Shown: in pieces, positions 42,538-57,500 of the stretch
Layout of the letters: the number at the start of each line of letters is the position of its first letter
Numbering within the stretch: the first letter of the stretch is position 1
Notes under the pieces: generated by a model
Databases searched by the model: none
What the model saw: only the letters and a program-made list of their open reading frames with translations
Told to the model about the DNA's origin: nothing
Translations under genes and position numbers: made by a program
Assembly: GCA_002633005.1 (NCBI GenBank)
Contig: NMRA01000614.1
Coordinates: forward strand, 158,089-222,088
DNA: 64,000 nucleotides
Reading direction: 5' to 3'
From: Phoronis australis
Taxonomy: Eukaryota; Phoronida; Phoronidae

Positions 42538-45500
42538 GTATACCTTCTTACTTCCAATTTCTTATGCCAACGTCTTAGCATTGCACTGTCTATTGGGTTT
42601 CATTGATTCACAATTTCTTGCTTATTTTAGTTATTGTTCATTGTGAAAGTATTATGAATTAATTGATAACCATTTGACTTCACTTTAAGAAAGCGATGAC
42701 AGCATGACATGAATATTTAACTTAGAATGTCTTCACGTTTGCTTGTGTCATGACTCTCCTTGCCCTGTCATGAGGACATTACTCTGTGGTATTTTAACCT
42801 GGCTTTGTTCAAGTTATTGAGTTTTGGGATTGGAATCTGTGGTATGCGTATTCAAGCTATTCAGGAAAGTTGGATTATGAATAAGCAATAGAGTGTACAA
42901 ATGTTACATATTTGAAGTTTGGTAGTTGGTTTTTGGCCTAGTTGACCTGAAGTTTTGGATGTGTGTAGCTGTAACTTGTTTTTTGTCAGTCATTATTTAA
43001 TGGAATTGAAATAATGTGAGAGTTGTTTGCTTCATGCAGGAGCGGATCCAGGATTTTGAGTTAGGGGGGATAGGACAGAGTATTAGCCAGGATTTTGCCT
43101 GTAAGACATTCGCAACCCCGAAGTGTCAAATGGAATATGGGAGAATTTTAGGGGGGGCATGGCCCCCTTGTCCCCACCCCCTTAAATCCACCAGTGTAAT
43201 GTACTTTTACCTATCTTAATTTGTGTTCTTGTGACCACCTACCTTATCCTCTCCAAAAACACAATTGAGACAAGGTATGGTCTTCCAAACTCTGACGATA
43301 TACCTCAAAACATTTACACGTTTTGCTGATAATGTGCTTGAATTATTGGATGTTTGGAATTGTTTGTGCCATGTCCTGAGATTATCAAGTTTCATATAGT
43401 GTAAAGCCATTGGTTATCGCTGTACCACAGTTAATCCTTATTTACTGTAAGTGTGGTAACGGTAACTACTTCTGGTCTGTGATGACGCAATTGGAATCCG
43501 TAGTTACTTTAAAACAGCTTCATGTCACAGTCCCTATGTTCCTCTATATATGTTCAAATATTTTTACAGTTGTAGAACTAATTGTTTTTACACATTGCTT
43601 TAGTCTCGGATTAGTGTTTTACGTAATGTGTATTTAGTTGGCGTTAGGGTATCGATGGATTTTCTCAATTAGTTTCATCTAGTAGCCATGGCAACGTTTC
43701 TTTTTCAGTTTTGAATACAATATGGCTGAACAGTGAAAAATTAATTTATCAAAATTTTCAACAAAAGTGAACAGGAACAAAACGATACTTCATCAAAAAG
43801 CATTCGATGAAGTTTGACTATTTTTTTGACTGTGTAGTAAGCTGTTGGATGTTGAAAAAATTATGATTTCGGCAATTATTTTTGTTCAAATTTTAGGAAA
43901 CTTTACTGTAGATTCCACAACATTTTGTCTTCCGAATGATTATATCAATTATGACAGAATCTTTTCTGGTAAATTTTCATTGAATCGAATTGCTAAGCAG
44001 TTTATGCATAACGTAGGGGTCCAATACTGTGAAAACACCCAGATGTCCTCAAACTTTTCACTAATGCTCCAAGCTATACCCTTTACACTTTAGTGGCGCC
44101 ACCTTTATGAATCTTTCCCGTCTGTGATTGGCACGGGCCTGTCTGGTCTTGTGGATTGTTGTCTATCACAAAGACTGTTGGCAGTAAATGTTGGCAAAGT
44201 TGTTTTAGCCTGCTGAGTGGCGTCATGACGACACTTTTTGGCACAGACAGGTGTCTCTGACCTTAGCTACAGTTCACGCTTTGTTGCATCTAGTGAATTA
44301 CAGGAATGCAGTGCACTCATCCATCACTCATTGGTTTTTGGCATTTTTTAGTCTGCATATTGCCTGTGTGCATATTTCTAACTCAGTGCTTGTATTAACT
44401 TGCCGCTGGTAACAAGTATGACATATTTTATTGTGTGGTAGGATACTCACTCAGTAGGTGACTTACAAGTCTGGAGGGTGTGTTTACAGGGTAGGATATT
44501 AAGCTTAGTTAGAAAGTTATGTGGTAAATAACGTCTGCTCAAACGTAACCACTGTGTGTTAATTGTACTTTCTTATTTAAAAATAACTGAATTGGAATGC
44601 AATTGTTAAATTTTAGTATTGCATTTTAAAGAACTGGTTATGACACATGAGGATATGGAATTGCCAAGTTTCAATTAAGGCGAAAAGTTAGGTATAGTAG
44701 ACAGTATGTTTATTATTAATATGCTTTGTTTTGTCTCTTTTTCTGGTTTCCAAAGTGTTCAGTCATAATTATTTGCTATTTATGAATCAAGTCCTGCATT
44801 AGAGATAAGCAACTTCTACGAATGTGGTCCAAAGTTGACTAGTTCAGTTGTGCTTTTTATTTTGTATTGAAATGAATCAAATTTGAGAACTTCCTTGTTG
44901 AACACTACAGTAATGAAGGTTTCTTCTTTTTTAAGTTTTGCAGCTGAAGTGGTTGGGTTGTCTTGGTGTGTTCAGTACCAGTAGGTTATAGCATGGCACT
45001 GTGACAGAAATGTCGAAAATGCCAATGGGGAATCAACTAAAATGAAAGAAATAGTTTTCTTAGAAAATTACACTTGAGATAACGTACCAGCATTGATCTT
45101 AGAAATAAACAGTTCATTACACAAATGGTTAGAGTTGGGTACCAGTATTTAAAATTGGTAGGATACCAAAACGGCCAATATGAAACGAAAACTCTTTATC
45201 GGAATTGGTTTTCATCAAAAGTTTGACTTTTGAGTGGAATCACAGGTCTGTAACCACTTTATGGTAAAAATTCTCCAATTTCAGACAGTCTCTAGAATTG
45301 GGACGCGGAAACTCCCGGAAAAACTGAATTTGCTTGATTCAGGAATTTTGGACAAGGGCAATTTTGATGTTCACCAATCTTTCTCCAGTTTCGGGCATTG
45401 TCTTGTCAATGTACTGAGTTTGTAATTTTGCTGTCTTTCCGGTTATTCTTGAATTTAGAATGGCCTATATTTTCTATTGAGCAAAATAATTATGTTTTCA

Positions 45501-48500
45501 CTTTCCAAACTAGGGAATTTTTACCATAAGTGGATGTTAGTGGTGCTCGCATTTATGTCCACAGTCATGTTTTGGGTTCTTAGGAAACACTGTTAATATT
45601 TTTAAATTGCACTTTAGTTTTTTGTTTTCCTAAGTCCAACTGCATGCGACACGTTGGATTGCATACCTGACGGGGCTGTGGCTAAAACGTAAACAGAAAT
45701 TATGACGGCTCCTTGTGCCAGCATCGTCTGTGTTGCTTGCACAGCTGATTGAAGTGGAAAATTAAGCATGAAGATGTTAAATTGGACATTTTTTAAATTT
45801 CTTGGTATTGGCTGAGGTACCAACTACTTTTTATTTCGATACTTTTCTTGTATTTTTTGTTTTGGTATTTGGTGCAATACCAGCACGTGAACTGGTTCAA
45901 ACCCTTCGCGATTTATTCATAGAAATTATGTGATTTTGTGAATTCTTTGCACTTGTGTGTTAGATCAACTTCATTGTTTAATGTTCAGTAAGTGTTTATT
46001 TTGTGTCGTAATGCTGACAAACAAATTGACCTATCGCCAGAATTTTGAGTGACGGCTTACGTGACCAATCAGAACGCCGCATTGTTGACACACCTTCATT
46101 TCCAAGCTGCCATTTTACCCGACAAACAAGATGTTGCCGGGTAAATCTTATTGTTTGTTCGTCAAGATTTTGCAAGGGGGCAGAGCTTGTGATAGGTCAG
46201 TTGGCAAACAGGGCAATTATCGGTGCTGAATGCTCAATGTATGGTTCTTCCCTCGTTAACCAACTCATTGCCTGACATTTTGAAAAGTAGGTCAGTTTTG
46301 TTATGAATTTTTCTATATCCGCAAGAGAAGAGAGTTCGATCCATGACAGGCTTATTGTTTTGGGCTTCTTTTCAACCCTGGAGGTACTCCTATCTCTTTA
46401 AAACTTCGGTTGAAAAGATATAGTCATTTTTAATAGCATGACATCCGTTCTTGTACTGTTCGGGCTTAGTGGGTTAACAATTCAACTTTCTGTTTGTCGG
46501 ATACGAAGTAACAAAAGTGATAGGTTCATGGAATTAATCCTGGCTACAATTGGGTGTTGTTTCTAGAACAAAAACCACTTTAATTCGGGGACCTTTTCAA
46601 CATAGGACATTTCTCTGTGAATCGCTTGAATAATCTACTGCATGGCAATTGGCAATTCATCGGCATGAAGGGGGCAAGGAATTTATAAAAAATGCTGGGA
46701 AATATACCCTATTCATTAAATTCATACAAGAACAGGGGATGCTGTCTACCAACCAGACTACCCTATCACCATTTAGGTGTATGTCACCATGTCACCGCTA
46801 TATTGGAAAATGACTATTGTTGTGGAACCATTCGTACGTTACTAACTAGTGCTGCCCCCCTGTGTTCCAGGTGCAGAAGCAGGTGCACCAGTCATTGACG
46901 GCCCGTGACGATGCTCTGCAATATGTGGAGTCTCTAATTCTCAAGCTGCTAGGCATCCTGTGTCAGTCGCAGCCCCACAGTGTGCAGGATGTGGAGGAAC
47001 GGGTACAGAAGACCTTCCCCCACCCTATTGACAAATGGGCCATCAAGGATGCCAAGTCGGCCCTGGAGAAGGGCGGCAAGAAGAAGTCGTCGCTGGTCCT
47101 TCCGGTCGAGAAGGTGCATCCTCTGTTGAAGGTGAGTCCTTTGTGAAGGTGGGTGAGATCCTGCAATTGAATGGGTGGTGTCACTGCAAATGTGGATGTG
47201 CTCTTTCAAATGTAGATGAGGCCGTTACAAAAGTGTACGAGGTTCTGCAGAAGTGGGTGAGGTCACTGCAAAAATGTCATTCAAAGACAAGTGAGGTCAC
47301 TCCAGAAATGGCTTAGATGAGGGATACCTTCCACTTAAAATAACTGCACATATTTACTCATAATGCACTGTTTTAGGCCACTTGAGTGTGTTCATGAGTT
47401 TGAAATCTCAACTGTCTTTGTGTGAGCTATTTATTGAGACAAAGATGAACATTGCTGTACCTCTTGGTTTTGATAATTTGCTAAGGGGTTGGCATTGTTT
47501 TGGTACTTTTAAGCATTGCCAAACGTGTAGCACTTGTTGTTTGAAAATCTTTGTGATGTATGCATTCCATAATCTCTACATAGCTGGTCAAATTTCGCAT
47601 TTTGTGCTGTTTAATTGAACCTCGATAACACAATTGTTGTGGTATCGTGTCATGAGATTCTAGCAGCCGATAAGATTGCCAGAAAACGGGATGTGCAGTG
47701 AAAAAGAAAATGTTTTCATTTTCAGGAGGTGCTAGGTTACAAAATTGAACATCAAGTTTCCATGTACATAGTAGCTGTGCTGGAGTATATCGCTGCTGAT
47801 ATCCTGAAGGTAAGATTTCATCCATCTAGAATACTGGCCAATAGTCTAACATGGGTTTGGGATATTTACATAATATTAAAGGTACTTGTGATATAAAGTT
47901 GCATTTACCCGACTCTCTTGACACGACGCAAACTCGTGTCATGTCAACTCGTTCCATGATGAGCATTACCACCTATGAGTATTTTTTTGATGTTTACCCT
48001 ATTGCTTGCCAGTTTATTTCCAAGAGTATGTCTGTTTTTAGAATACAATTGAATATCAGTCAACGTTTTGTGACCTGGAAATGTCATTCTTAAGCTGTTG
48101 TCTGTCTGTTTTCAGCTTACTGGAAACTATGTGAAAAACATGAAACACAGTGAGATCACCCGTTTGGATATACAGGTGGCCATGTGTGCTGACAAGGTGA
48201 GTGTGCTTCTGGACCTGTTTCATGAAAAGTGACTTTAGACTAAGTTAGAAATCTGGTCGTGCGCTCCACACAACTGTTTCTGAAAAACAATTAAATCTCG
48301 CTCGAGCAAAATAGCATGGTCTGTGAAAATATATGCATAACTACTACATACTGAGATGATTTCTGTAACTTATTTGTAGACAGTTATTTACTAATGAATT
48401 GCATGGCTAAACCTTTACTCAACAATTTTGAAGTGGGAACGCAAGACCAAATTTCTATCTCGAGTCTTACGTCACTTTTATTGAAGTAGATTCGAACCTG

Positions 48501-51500
48501 ATGCTGCAATGTTCTACACTTGTACTAGGTAACGCCATCAGATTTAAGAAATTCAAAAATCGACACTGAGCATAGACTTTGAAACTAACTTTTTGAAAAC
48601 ACATGGTTGGCTTTGACATGAAGTACTGATGAGTGTGTTAATGCCATGAGAGTTTTGGTTATGTCAGTTAGTAGGTGTGCAATAGTTAAATAGAAAATCG
48701 GCATAATCTAGCTTTTGTTAATCACAGGTAAGCAAATTAATTACATGCAGCGAAGGTGAAGTTGCTCTTGGTGGTATTCACAGATCTGGAGTTTTAAGGA
48801 TTAAAAGTTTCACATATAGCCAGACACGGATGTTGAAATGCAAAAAAAATTTTGAAAATTTCGGTTGGGCGTATCATGGAACCGGGATGTTAACCCAGAA
48901 AATAAGAAAACATTCTAGATGACTGTGAAGTTTGACTCGGTCTGTTGTGAGTGTGCGGAAAGCTCAAAAGCAGTTAGTATCACCCCCCAATTGCAGCTGA
49001 GGTACACCCAACAGGGGTAGCCCCAAATGACACGTAACCAAAACAGCAATGCTCTAACAAAGGAGCATCAACAGGGCACGCTGATGTAAATATATTCGTG
49101 TCGGGAGAGGTGAGGATATGTTACAAGAAACTTTTAGTAACAATCGTAATAAAGGCCTTATTTCTCGAGTCCTTCCATCTTGTTTTGATCACGTGTTTCT
49201 GTCCCGATCCACCAGGTGCTGATGGAGATGTTCCAACATGATGAAGACATCCCGCTGAATGAGGAGGAGGAGCCTGTCCGACGAGGCTCGCTCACCTACG
49301 AGGAGGTGGTCAAGGACCTCATTCTCGACGAGACTCAGTATCTCCGTGAGCTCAGCATGATCATAAAGGTCTTCCGCGCACCGTTTTTTAAGAAATTCCC
49401 CAGGAGCAAGGTAGGTAGCAGTTATGGAGGACCTTATTGGGAGGCTTGTGTATTTAGCCAAGTATTGGCAAAACTACAGATTATTTTCTTGTATTCAAAG
49501 ACCTGTAGAGTTTGATTTTTGACTCTTTATCATCCCATTGAAGCGCATGACTATGTCTTTCTAAAATAATTTAGGAAAAAAGAAGGGTACATTGATAGTC
49601 AAACATCAGTGTTAATAACATGATCAAATTTGGTATTAATGTTCAAGGTGAGAAAGTGTCTGAAAGTTTCATTCGAATCCATTCAGCGGTTTCTGAGGTA
49701 TGATTTTTTAAAGTTAGCCAAATATGGACATTTTTAAGGGTCCCACGTAACCGGAAGTAAGCATGGATTGATCAGTACTTGATTTTTTGTAAACTACAAT
49801 TTGCAAACTCGCAAAATACTGTGTTAGAAGTCAATTAACATTAGAGCAGTTGAGGAGGGAACTAAATATTTTAGGTACTCTTGGTGCAAGATTATGGGGT
49901 GCTTTTTAAAACATGCTGATGACATTCATACAATGGTTCTGTTCTCCCATGGCAAAAGCTGAAGGCGTCCATTTGTACAATACAAAGTTTTCTTATTACC
50001 TTCCTGTGACAGGATTTGGACGTGATCTTCAGCAATGTTCTGGAACTGTACAATGTGACGGTGAATTTAATCAGTGCCCTGGAGGAAACGGTCGAGATGA
50101 CAGAGGAGAACGCCACCGCGCTGGTCGGGGGGTGCTTCGAGGACTTGGCAGAGGTCAGTGACCTTTTCAAACCATCCAGGCAACCAAGCAGTTGTCTAAT
50201 TGTGACAGCCATCATGGCTGTCTGATGAGGGGTTAATTCGTCGCTGCGGAGTTTTTCCTGCCAATTTGTAACACCCAAAAGAGAGTAACTGATCACTGGA
50301 ATGTTAATGCATGGCGCTCATGTTCGTGACTATGGTAATAGATCGATAAGAAATATCGGTTAAGAGCAAACTGAAATGAAGTTTTGTCATCCTATGGCTC
50401 ACCACGTTTTGTTGACAATATGACAAAAGAAATATTTTTCATATTTTTAAACAAAATGTTTGCACAACATTAGAAAAGTGGTAAATAAAAGTAAAATATT
50501 GTCAAAGTCTATTACGTATGCTGAGCTGCTTTATTGCTTGGATGTTTTGTTCATTACTTGTTGCTCTGTCACTAAGTTTTGTTTGTTCGCACGATACAGG
50601 TCGCAATTTTCGTCCGATCATCACGAAATTTACATATAACACGTAGTTCCGGAAGTACTGGAAGCCTATTGTTTTTCGCCATTTTGTTTTCATTTAAAGG
50701 TTCAAATGCTTCTGGAGGCTACAGTTTGTTTCGTAAAAGGCTAAGAATGGGCACAGTAAATGGCCTGGAAGTTTTCTACAAGTATACTGGAAATTGTTTA
50801 CTTCCGGTTAAAGAGAGCGGGAATATCGGCGATCGCGCATGCGCACCTCGATTTTTGCCTAAAAACGTTTTCTCCTGTAGAGGGCGCATTATAAAACCAA
50901 TTCCTTCGAATTTTTACAGGTATTAGTTTCTTATGACATGCTATTATACAAAGCCAAAAAACCGGAAGTTGCTTTCAAGATTGCGGATCTGGCTCATGTT
51001 GACCCATTTTCAGTCGTGCTGGAGTGCGATTTTAAACGGGAAGAGAAAAAGACGTGATTTTTTGCATGTGGATTCTTTGAAGAATAGTCTTTCAAATGGC
51101 CTGTAACAATTTTTTTCTCAGACTTACCGTTTTCGAGTTATTTGACTTTGAATTTCCTAAAAAAACGCAAAATTTCATTTTTTTCAAAAAATTTACGGAA
51201 TTAGGTGATACCATCAGTTTAGATAGAATTTTGAACGGGCTTTCAGAAGATGTTTTCCATTTTTCGCTAGGACGCCTACTTTTCGAGTTATTTGAGATTT
51301 TCCGATAACGCTGTTCCTTTGTTGAGCGCCCTTGCTGCATTGATGTTGGTTTATCTTCTATTGAACTAGACTGTAGCCTATTTCTTATTGATTTATGACA
51401 TCTAAGTTCGTCATATGAGTGTTGTGATGTTGTTCATCATCGCCACCACCATCATCATATTCGTCATCATCGTCATCATCTTCGTCGTCATCTCCGTCGT

Positions 51501-54500
51501 ATTTTTCGTTAATTTCACCAAGTGTCGCTCAAGACTTTAGCCTTTTTCTTACTGATTTCGGACTTCAACATTCGTCATGTATATGTTATTATTACTTTTG
51601 TTCATCCTCGCCACCATCGTCGTCATATTCGTCATCTTCGTCATCATCTTTATCGTCATCTTTTTGGTTAATTTCGTCAAGTTTCGCTCCTCGGAGCGCT
51701 TTCATATTTTAATTGACTAGATGAGTAGTGGTAATTGATGAACTGAAGGATAGTGTTTCATGATCATTTAAGGTTGCCTACTGCGAAAAGTTGTTGCAGA
51801 TTTTGGGTATAGTTGTTTGCAGAATTTTGGTTATTGATTTCGATGGCCATTGGTTGATATTTTTGGTGCAGGAGACCGAATTAGATGTTTACGAAAAATA
51901 CGTGGAAGATATTCTCAAGCCACACGGTCGAGAGCGACTGAACGTTTTACTACAGAGGGATGACGTCAAAGAACTGTTTCAGGTTTGTTGATCAATTTCA
52001 GCACGGTGATGGCTTTGTTTGTCGGTAGGGTCCATACTTTTGCCAGTTCACTGTGCATCGTTGTTTCTGTAGTAGTAAAGACAGTAAAATGAGCCTCTAT
52101 TTCAATAAATACAGTTTCCTGTTAAATTAAAATTTTCCAGCCACCTCCCAACTTTTGAAATTAGTGCTATTTATGTTTGACATAGAGTTTTAATGATCAC
52201 CATGTTGCGTCTGACAACATTAATATCAGAAGTGTCATCTCAGGACCTTAGGATGAATGATTCCAATTTAAATACGATCCCTTTTGTTCTGTGTTGAACC
52301 AGTTTGTTCATTTTGTTTTGCAGAATTAATCATTTCGTGCTCTCAGTTATTTATGTGGACAAGAGACACATCCTTGTTGACACAAAGTTTTTCTCTGAGT
52401 ATATGCTGTTAGGAAGTACTGACAAAGTTGTGGTATAATTTCTTGTCTCTCTTCCTGGTGTGTTTGAGAGATGTGTCAATAATTTCCTCTTTTCTGTTCT
52501 TTTCTTTCCAAAGGAGAGTCAAGGCTACCTAGAAGCTGTAAAGTACGTCTTACCAAAGTTACTCTTGGGCCCTATCTACCATTGTCTTCACTATTTCGAC
52601 GTTATACGGGTAAGCCAAGACAGTAATCAAAATTTACTAAGATTTCTTTGATGACAGTCAGCAAAAGACACGATCAATAATGTGGTACAAATTTCCTACT
52701 GCGGATTTTTGTAGTTGAAGATTTTGACAAAATATAATATTTCACCGTGCGTGTGCATAAAACAAGAGATGGATAATTACTGTACCGTGCATTGTGAATT
52801 TCTAAAGCTGATTTGCTGCAACGAAAATTCAATTAGACAGCCCCAGGTAATGGAAAGTTCATGACTGGTGCCTAACTGTTAATAAGAGTTAATTAGTGCC
52901 CATCATGTCAATTTACTTTGTTCTCCTAATTAAGGTGCCGTTAACAAAATTGATATCTAATATGCCTTTGTTGCTGATTAGTTAAAAAGGTGTTGCTAAC
53001 TTGGCTGACTTGTTTTTCATTTCTGCTTGACCATTCCAACTTATTGGCAAAATTCTTTCGCCAAGTACGTTGCTCTGACATCAATTTTTTGGGTTTTTAT
53101 GTGGTCAATAGGTCGCATTTTTCTGTTGATGCAAACATAATTCACACTCAACCTCTAGCTCCGGAATAGCTAGAAGCCTATTGTTTTTGGTCATGATCAC
53201 ATTCAAGATGGCGGATGTGGTGGCCATTTTGTTTTCGAATTCAGATTCAAATTCTTATAGCAGTCGATATTTTTTGACGGCTGAAAATCTGTACAATTAT
53301 TATAGCAGACATGTACTACACGTGCTGTAAATCATTAATTTCTGGTCAAAGATGGTGAAAATATCGGTCATTGCGTTTGGGCCCCTCAATTTCTGAACAA
53401 AAACGTTTTATCTTAGAGAGGGCGCATTGTAGTACCAATTGCTTCAAAAATTTTCATGTGTTAGTTTGCAGTCAGTAGCTATTATTGAGTCTGCTTTAAC
53501 GAAAGTTGTTTTCAATATGGTGGATCTGACGCATTTTCATCACTTTTCAGTCATGAAATTTTGGCAGGCATGTGTTCATTGATTGCCTTATCACTAACTT
53601 CAACATTGATTTACTCGTTGAGTTCGATAAAGACCCATGTAGTGTTGTTGTCTTTGAAAACCATGGCTTAACGTTGTGTTTTTTGGTAGAACCCTTTTTT
53701 TTTTAAGATTGCCTAATTACACACTATAACACCATTCAAAATTTTGGCTTCAACTAATTAGTGCTGTAAGGGGCTTTGAGGCTTGAGTACCCTGTTGCAT
53801 GAAACAGTCCCAAATAGGCACTCAACTATGTTCGTATTTTTTCACCGTAGTTGTGGACTTAAGCTTACACTAATGCTAAGTTGTCTTCATTATGTACAGC
53901 AAAACTTCCTCGAATTCGAACGAAAACAATGGCCAAAATTGTCATGTTTCCATTTTTCGAACTCTCATTGTATTGCCAAAAATATTAAAATTTTCATTGT
54001 GTGTTTGTTGATGAAGGTTATACTATGTGGTTTTCAACTAAGCAAGAATAAATCTCTTCTTGTTTACGCTTATTTAAAACTTTGATGAAATAAAGTTTTG
54101 CTGTTCTGCCGTATTGTGTTCTAATTTAAAGAAACTTTAACGTCGTCATTCTTTAGCTTTGATAGGCACCAACTGTAAACTCTATATCAAGTTCTCAACA
54201 TTATTGAACCTTTTCATGCAACGCCTCTCGCGTTAAACCTAGGTATCTATTAATTCTAGTTGCGCATGTATTCAAGGGAGTGAATGAGAACTTGGACATA
54301 ATGCGAAAGTGATTTCTGGGAGTATGCTTATATTTAAAAAAGAAAAAGAATTTTAGTTTTGTTAAAATAAGGGCTCAGTTTCCAGCCATGTTACATTAAA
54401 TGCCATAAATAAAAGAGGAGGTCACAATCAAGATTATGTAATAAAACAATGTGTAATTGGAGAGTAAACCCAGACAAGCGTGTGAAATATTTGAGAATTC

Positions 54501-57500
54501 ATTTGAGTTTCTGTTTGGAACTGTTTCATGCAACTGGCCACAGGAATCTTAAATACATTTAAGGAAAGCTTGCAAAACGAGAAATACTGCCTTGTAGTCT
54601 CACACGCGCCATAAAATGGTGAAATTCTGGAAACTAAGAGGTATTGTGAAAACGCCAATGTTATCATCCCTAGTCTTAATGATTGTATTTTAAATGAATA
54701 ATTATTACAATATTGCACAAAGTACTTTGTAATCCGTGTTTAATACTGTGCACCAGTAACTTGAGATACGTCCATGTTTCAAGAGCTGTAGCTGATTTAT
54801 CGTCTCGGTGCACTAATTTGTCTCTTCCGAGTAAGATGGGGACTAGTTTCAAGAAAGATGTACTTTTACAGAGAACTAAGAATTAAGTCTGCGAGCGGTC
54901 TTGATAGCAATAACTAACGCGACGGGTAATTAAATCCGCTACCTCGTGGCTTTGTGTCTAGGGCTTTAAAGGCAAGAGCTAACAATGTTTTAGGTGTAAT
55001 TGCTACTAAAAATACGAATTACTAGTTATCTTGAACATATAGAATAATTGGAGGAGTAATTGTCTCGTGTGCAGTCCATGTCATCAATCATTGGTTAACT
55101 CAAGAGGTTCGCAGACTGACTTCAATCGAACATTTATAGTTTACACATAAATCGTAATTGGCTACTTACGTTCCCAAGGATCAAATTTCTTAATGCTTTA
55201 ATTATTAATTGGAGACCCAGAACTTTTTTAAAATCATCGATTATCACAGAATTATATGCACTCAAAATAATGCCCAGAAATTTATGAAATTAATATGTAA
55301 CTATTCATAAGCTGAAAAATCTTGATTTTCATGGAGGTCACCATAATTTCCGTACTCTGTTTTTTCTCATTAAACTTGCAAATTCTGTTTGTTTCTACTG
55401 TTAGGTGCAAAAGCTGATCTCGCATTTTTTGAGGCCTTTAATCTGAGTAGTGCGCTGTCAAAAATGCAAGTTGTCAATATTCTTTGAAAAAGTCAAAAGT
55501 CTTGATTGTTGACAGACTGGCTGCCAGGCTAAAAGTCCTTGAAAGAAAATCGCAGACACTTTATTTGTAGCTGATAGAATTACCGAACAGAATTAATTTT
55601 GCAGATTTCGTCGAAAAATGATGTTTTTAATTGCAAGCCTGTGATTATTACCATCTCGCCCTTGCTTCTATGTGCATAATGAGATTCTATAATCATCAAG
55701 TATTGTAAGTTTAAGACTAATTAGCTTTATTGGTGTACTATTAAAAATTACTTGGTAACGAAGCTAGCTTATTACCACAAGTCATTTGATTATACAATTC
55801 TGGTCATTGCAACATTATACTATTCTGGGTACTGCAACCAGTATGTAGATCATTGCAACATGCAATTCTGGGCCCTGCACCAGTATGTAGATCATTGCAA
55901 CATTATGCAATTCTGGGCACTGCGACCAGTATGTAGATCATTGCAACATTATACAATTCTGGGCACTGCACCAGTATATAGATCATTGCAACATTGTACA
56001 ATTCTGGGCACTGCGACCAGTATGTAGATCATTGCAACATTATACAATTCTGGCACTGCACCAGTATGTAGATCATTGCAACATTATACAATTCTGGGCA
56101 CTGCGACCAGTGTGTAGAACATTTCAACATTATACAAGTCTGCACTGCACCAGTGTGTAGAACATTTCAACATTATACAAGTCTGTGCACTGCACAAGTA
56201 TGTAGATCATTGCAACATTACACAATTCTGGGCACTGCACCAGTATGTAGATCATTGCAACATTATACAATAGTCCTTTTGCGAGTTTATGACAATAACG
56301 CGAGATTATGTGAGACTTAACTGTGACGTCACGGGAAGTGGGGCAAAAGCTTGTCGTTTGGCCATTTGCCCAATATGGTAGCAGAGTGTATTCTGTTATT
56401 TTCTTCAAGTTTTTAGCCGTTAAGTTCGAAAAATGCCAAACAAGAATTGCTGTTATGGCAAATGAAATTCAGATTCGCACTACAATACGTTCTATCGCGT
56501 TCTATAGTAATTTCGTTCCGTGTATTCTAAACGGGAGGTAGGCGAAATCTGCTCACTGATTAAGTTTTCACCTCGGCAAAAATACATTCTACACCTAAAA
56601 GTGTCACCTAAAAAGGCGCTTACTTTCTTCAGTGATCCTCTCTGCTCCTAAACATATTTTCGATGAAGCATCGCTACGGGAAATTCAGGTGACTTTGGCA
56701 AAGAATTCCAACTCCACTTTGTGGTTACTGTTAACTTTGACCGCGCGCACGATAACCACTAAGTATTTCAACTGATTCAGGTGAGTATGAGGCAAAGGCT
56801 AGCGCGAAACTGAGCGAAGCGCAAGACCTGGCACGTGACACTTGCAAAGTAGCATGAGAAAATATCAAGTGAACTTTGTAAAATTTGTGTCCCTTGGACT
56901 TTTTGTTCGTCAACAGGCGTGATTTCACGTCACTTCTTCAAAATGGCACCCAGTGAGAGAAACTCGAGCGAATCGCGAGGTTTTCATGGATATGTTCAAG
57001 TTATTTGTAGACCAAATTGTATCCAGAGTCAGGGTATGTGTAAATTATAACTCCATGTCCACATATGCGTGTTTCATTTGATTTCATTTGCTGTATTATG
57101 AAGTGAGTAACTTTTTATGGGGATACACTATCGCCCCTGTATGCCTGCGGCATTCAGGCCTAGACCGGGTTGAGTTCCAATTTCAGTCCGTTCACAGCTT
57201 CGCATAACATAACAAGTTCACATTTTCTTTGTCCATTCACAGTTATTCCAAAATACATCTACCATCTCTTAAGTTGTGTTAACATTTTAGGTGTAAAATT
57301 CACCATAAGAACTCCAGTAAGATTTAGCGTGTGTAGCAAAGACTCGGGGCAAAACAAGAGCAATATGGCCGGTTTTGCCCCTTTTGCGGTGACGTCACTT
57401 TGACTAACGTGAAACTCGCAAGAGAGCTATTCTGGGCACTGCACCAGTATGTAGATCATTTCAACATTATACAGTTCTGGGCACAGCACCAGTATGTAGA

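Larger units (their letters stand above)
42538..46870. other. SOS intron 1, 4.3 kb
   Basis: Holds two MITEs (43037-43196, 46028-46198). Nothing else recognisable; short open frames are not supported. Confidence 0.5.

Noticed and set aside
55752-56408. Open frames on both strands in the first minisatellite block
   Set aside because: Repeat-derived; the unit length is a multiple of three, so all copies stay open together.
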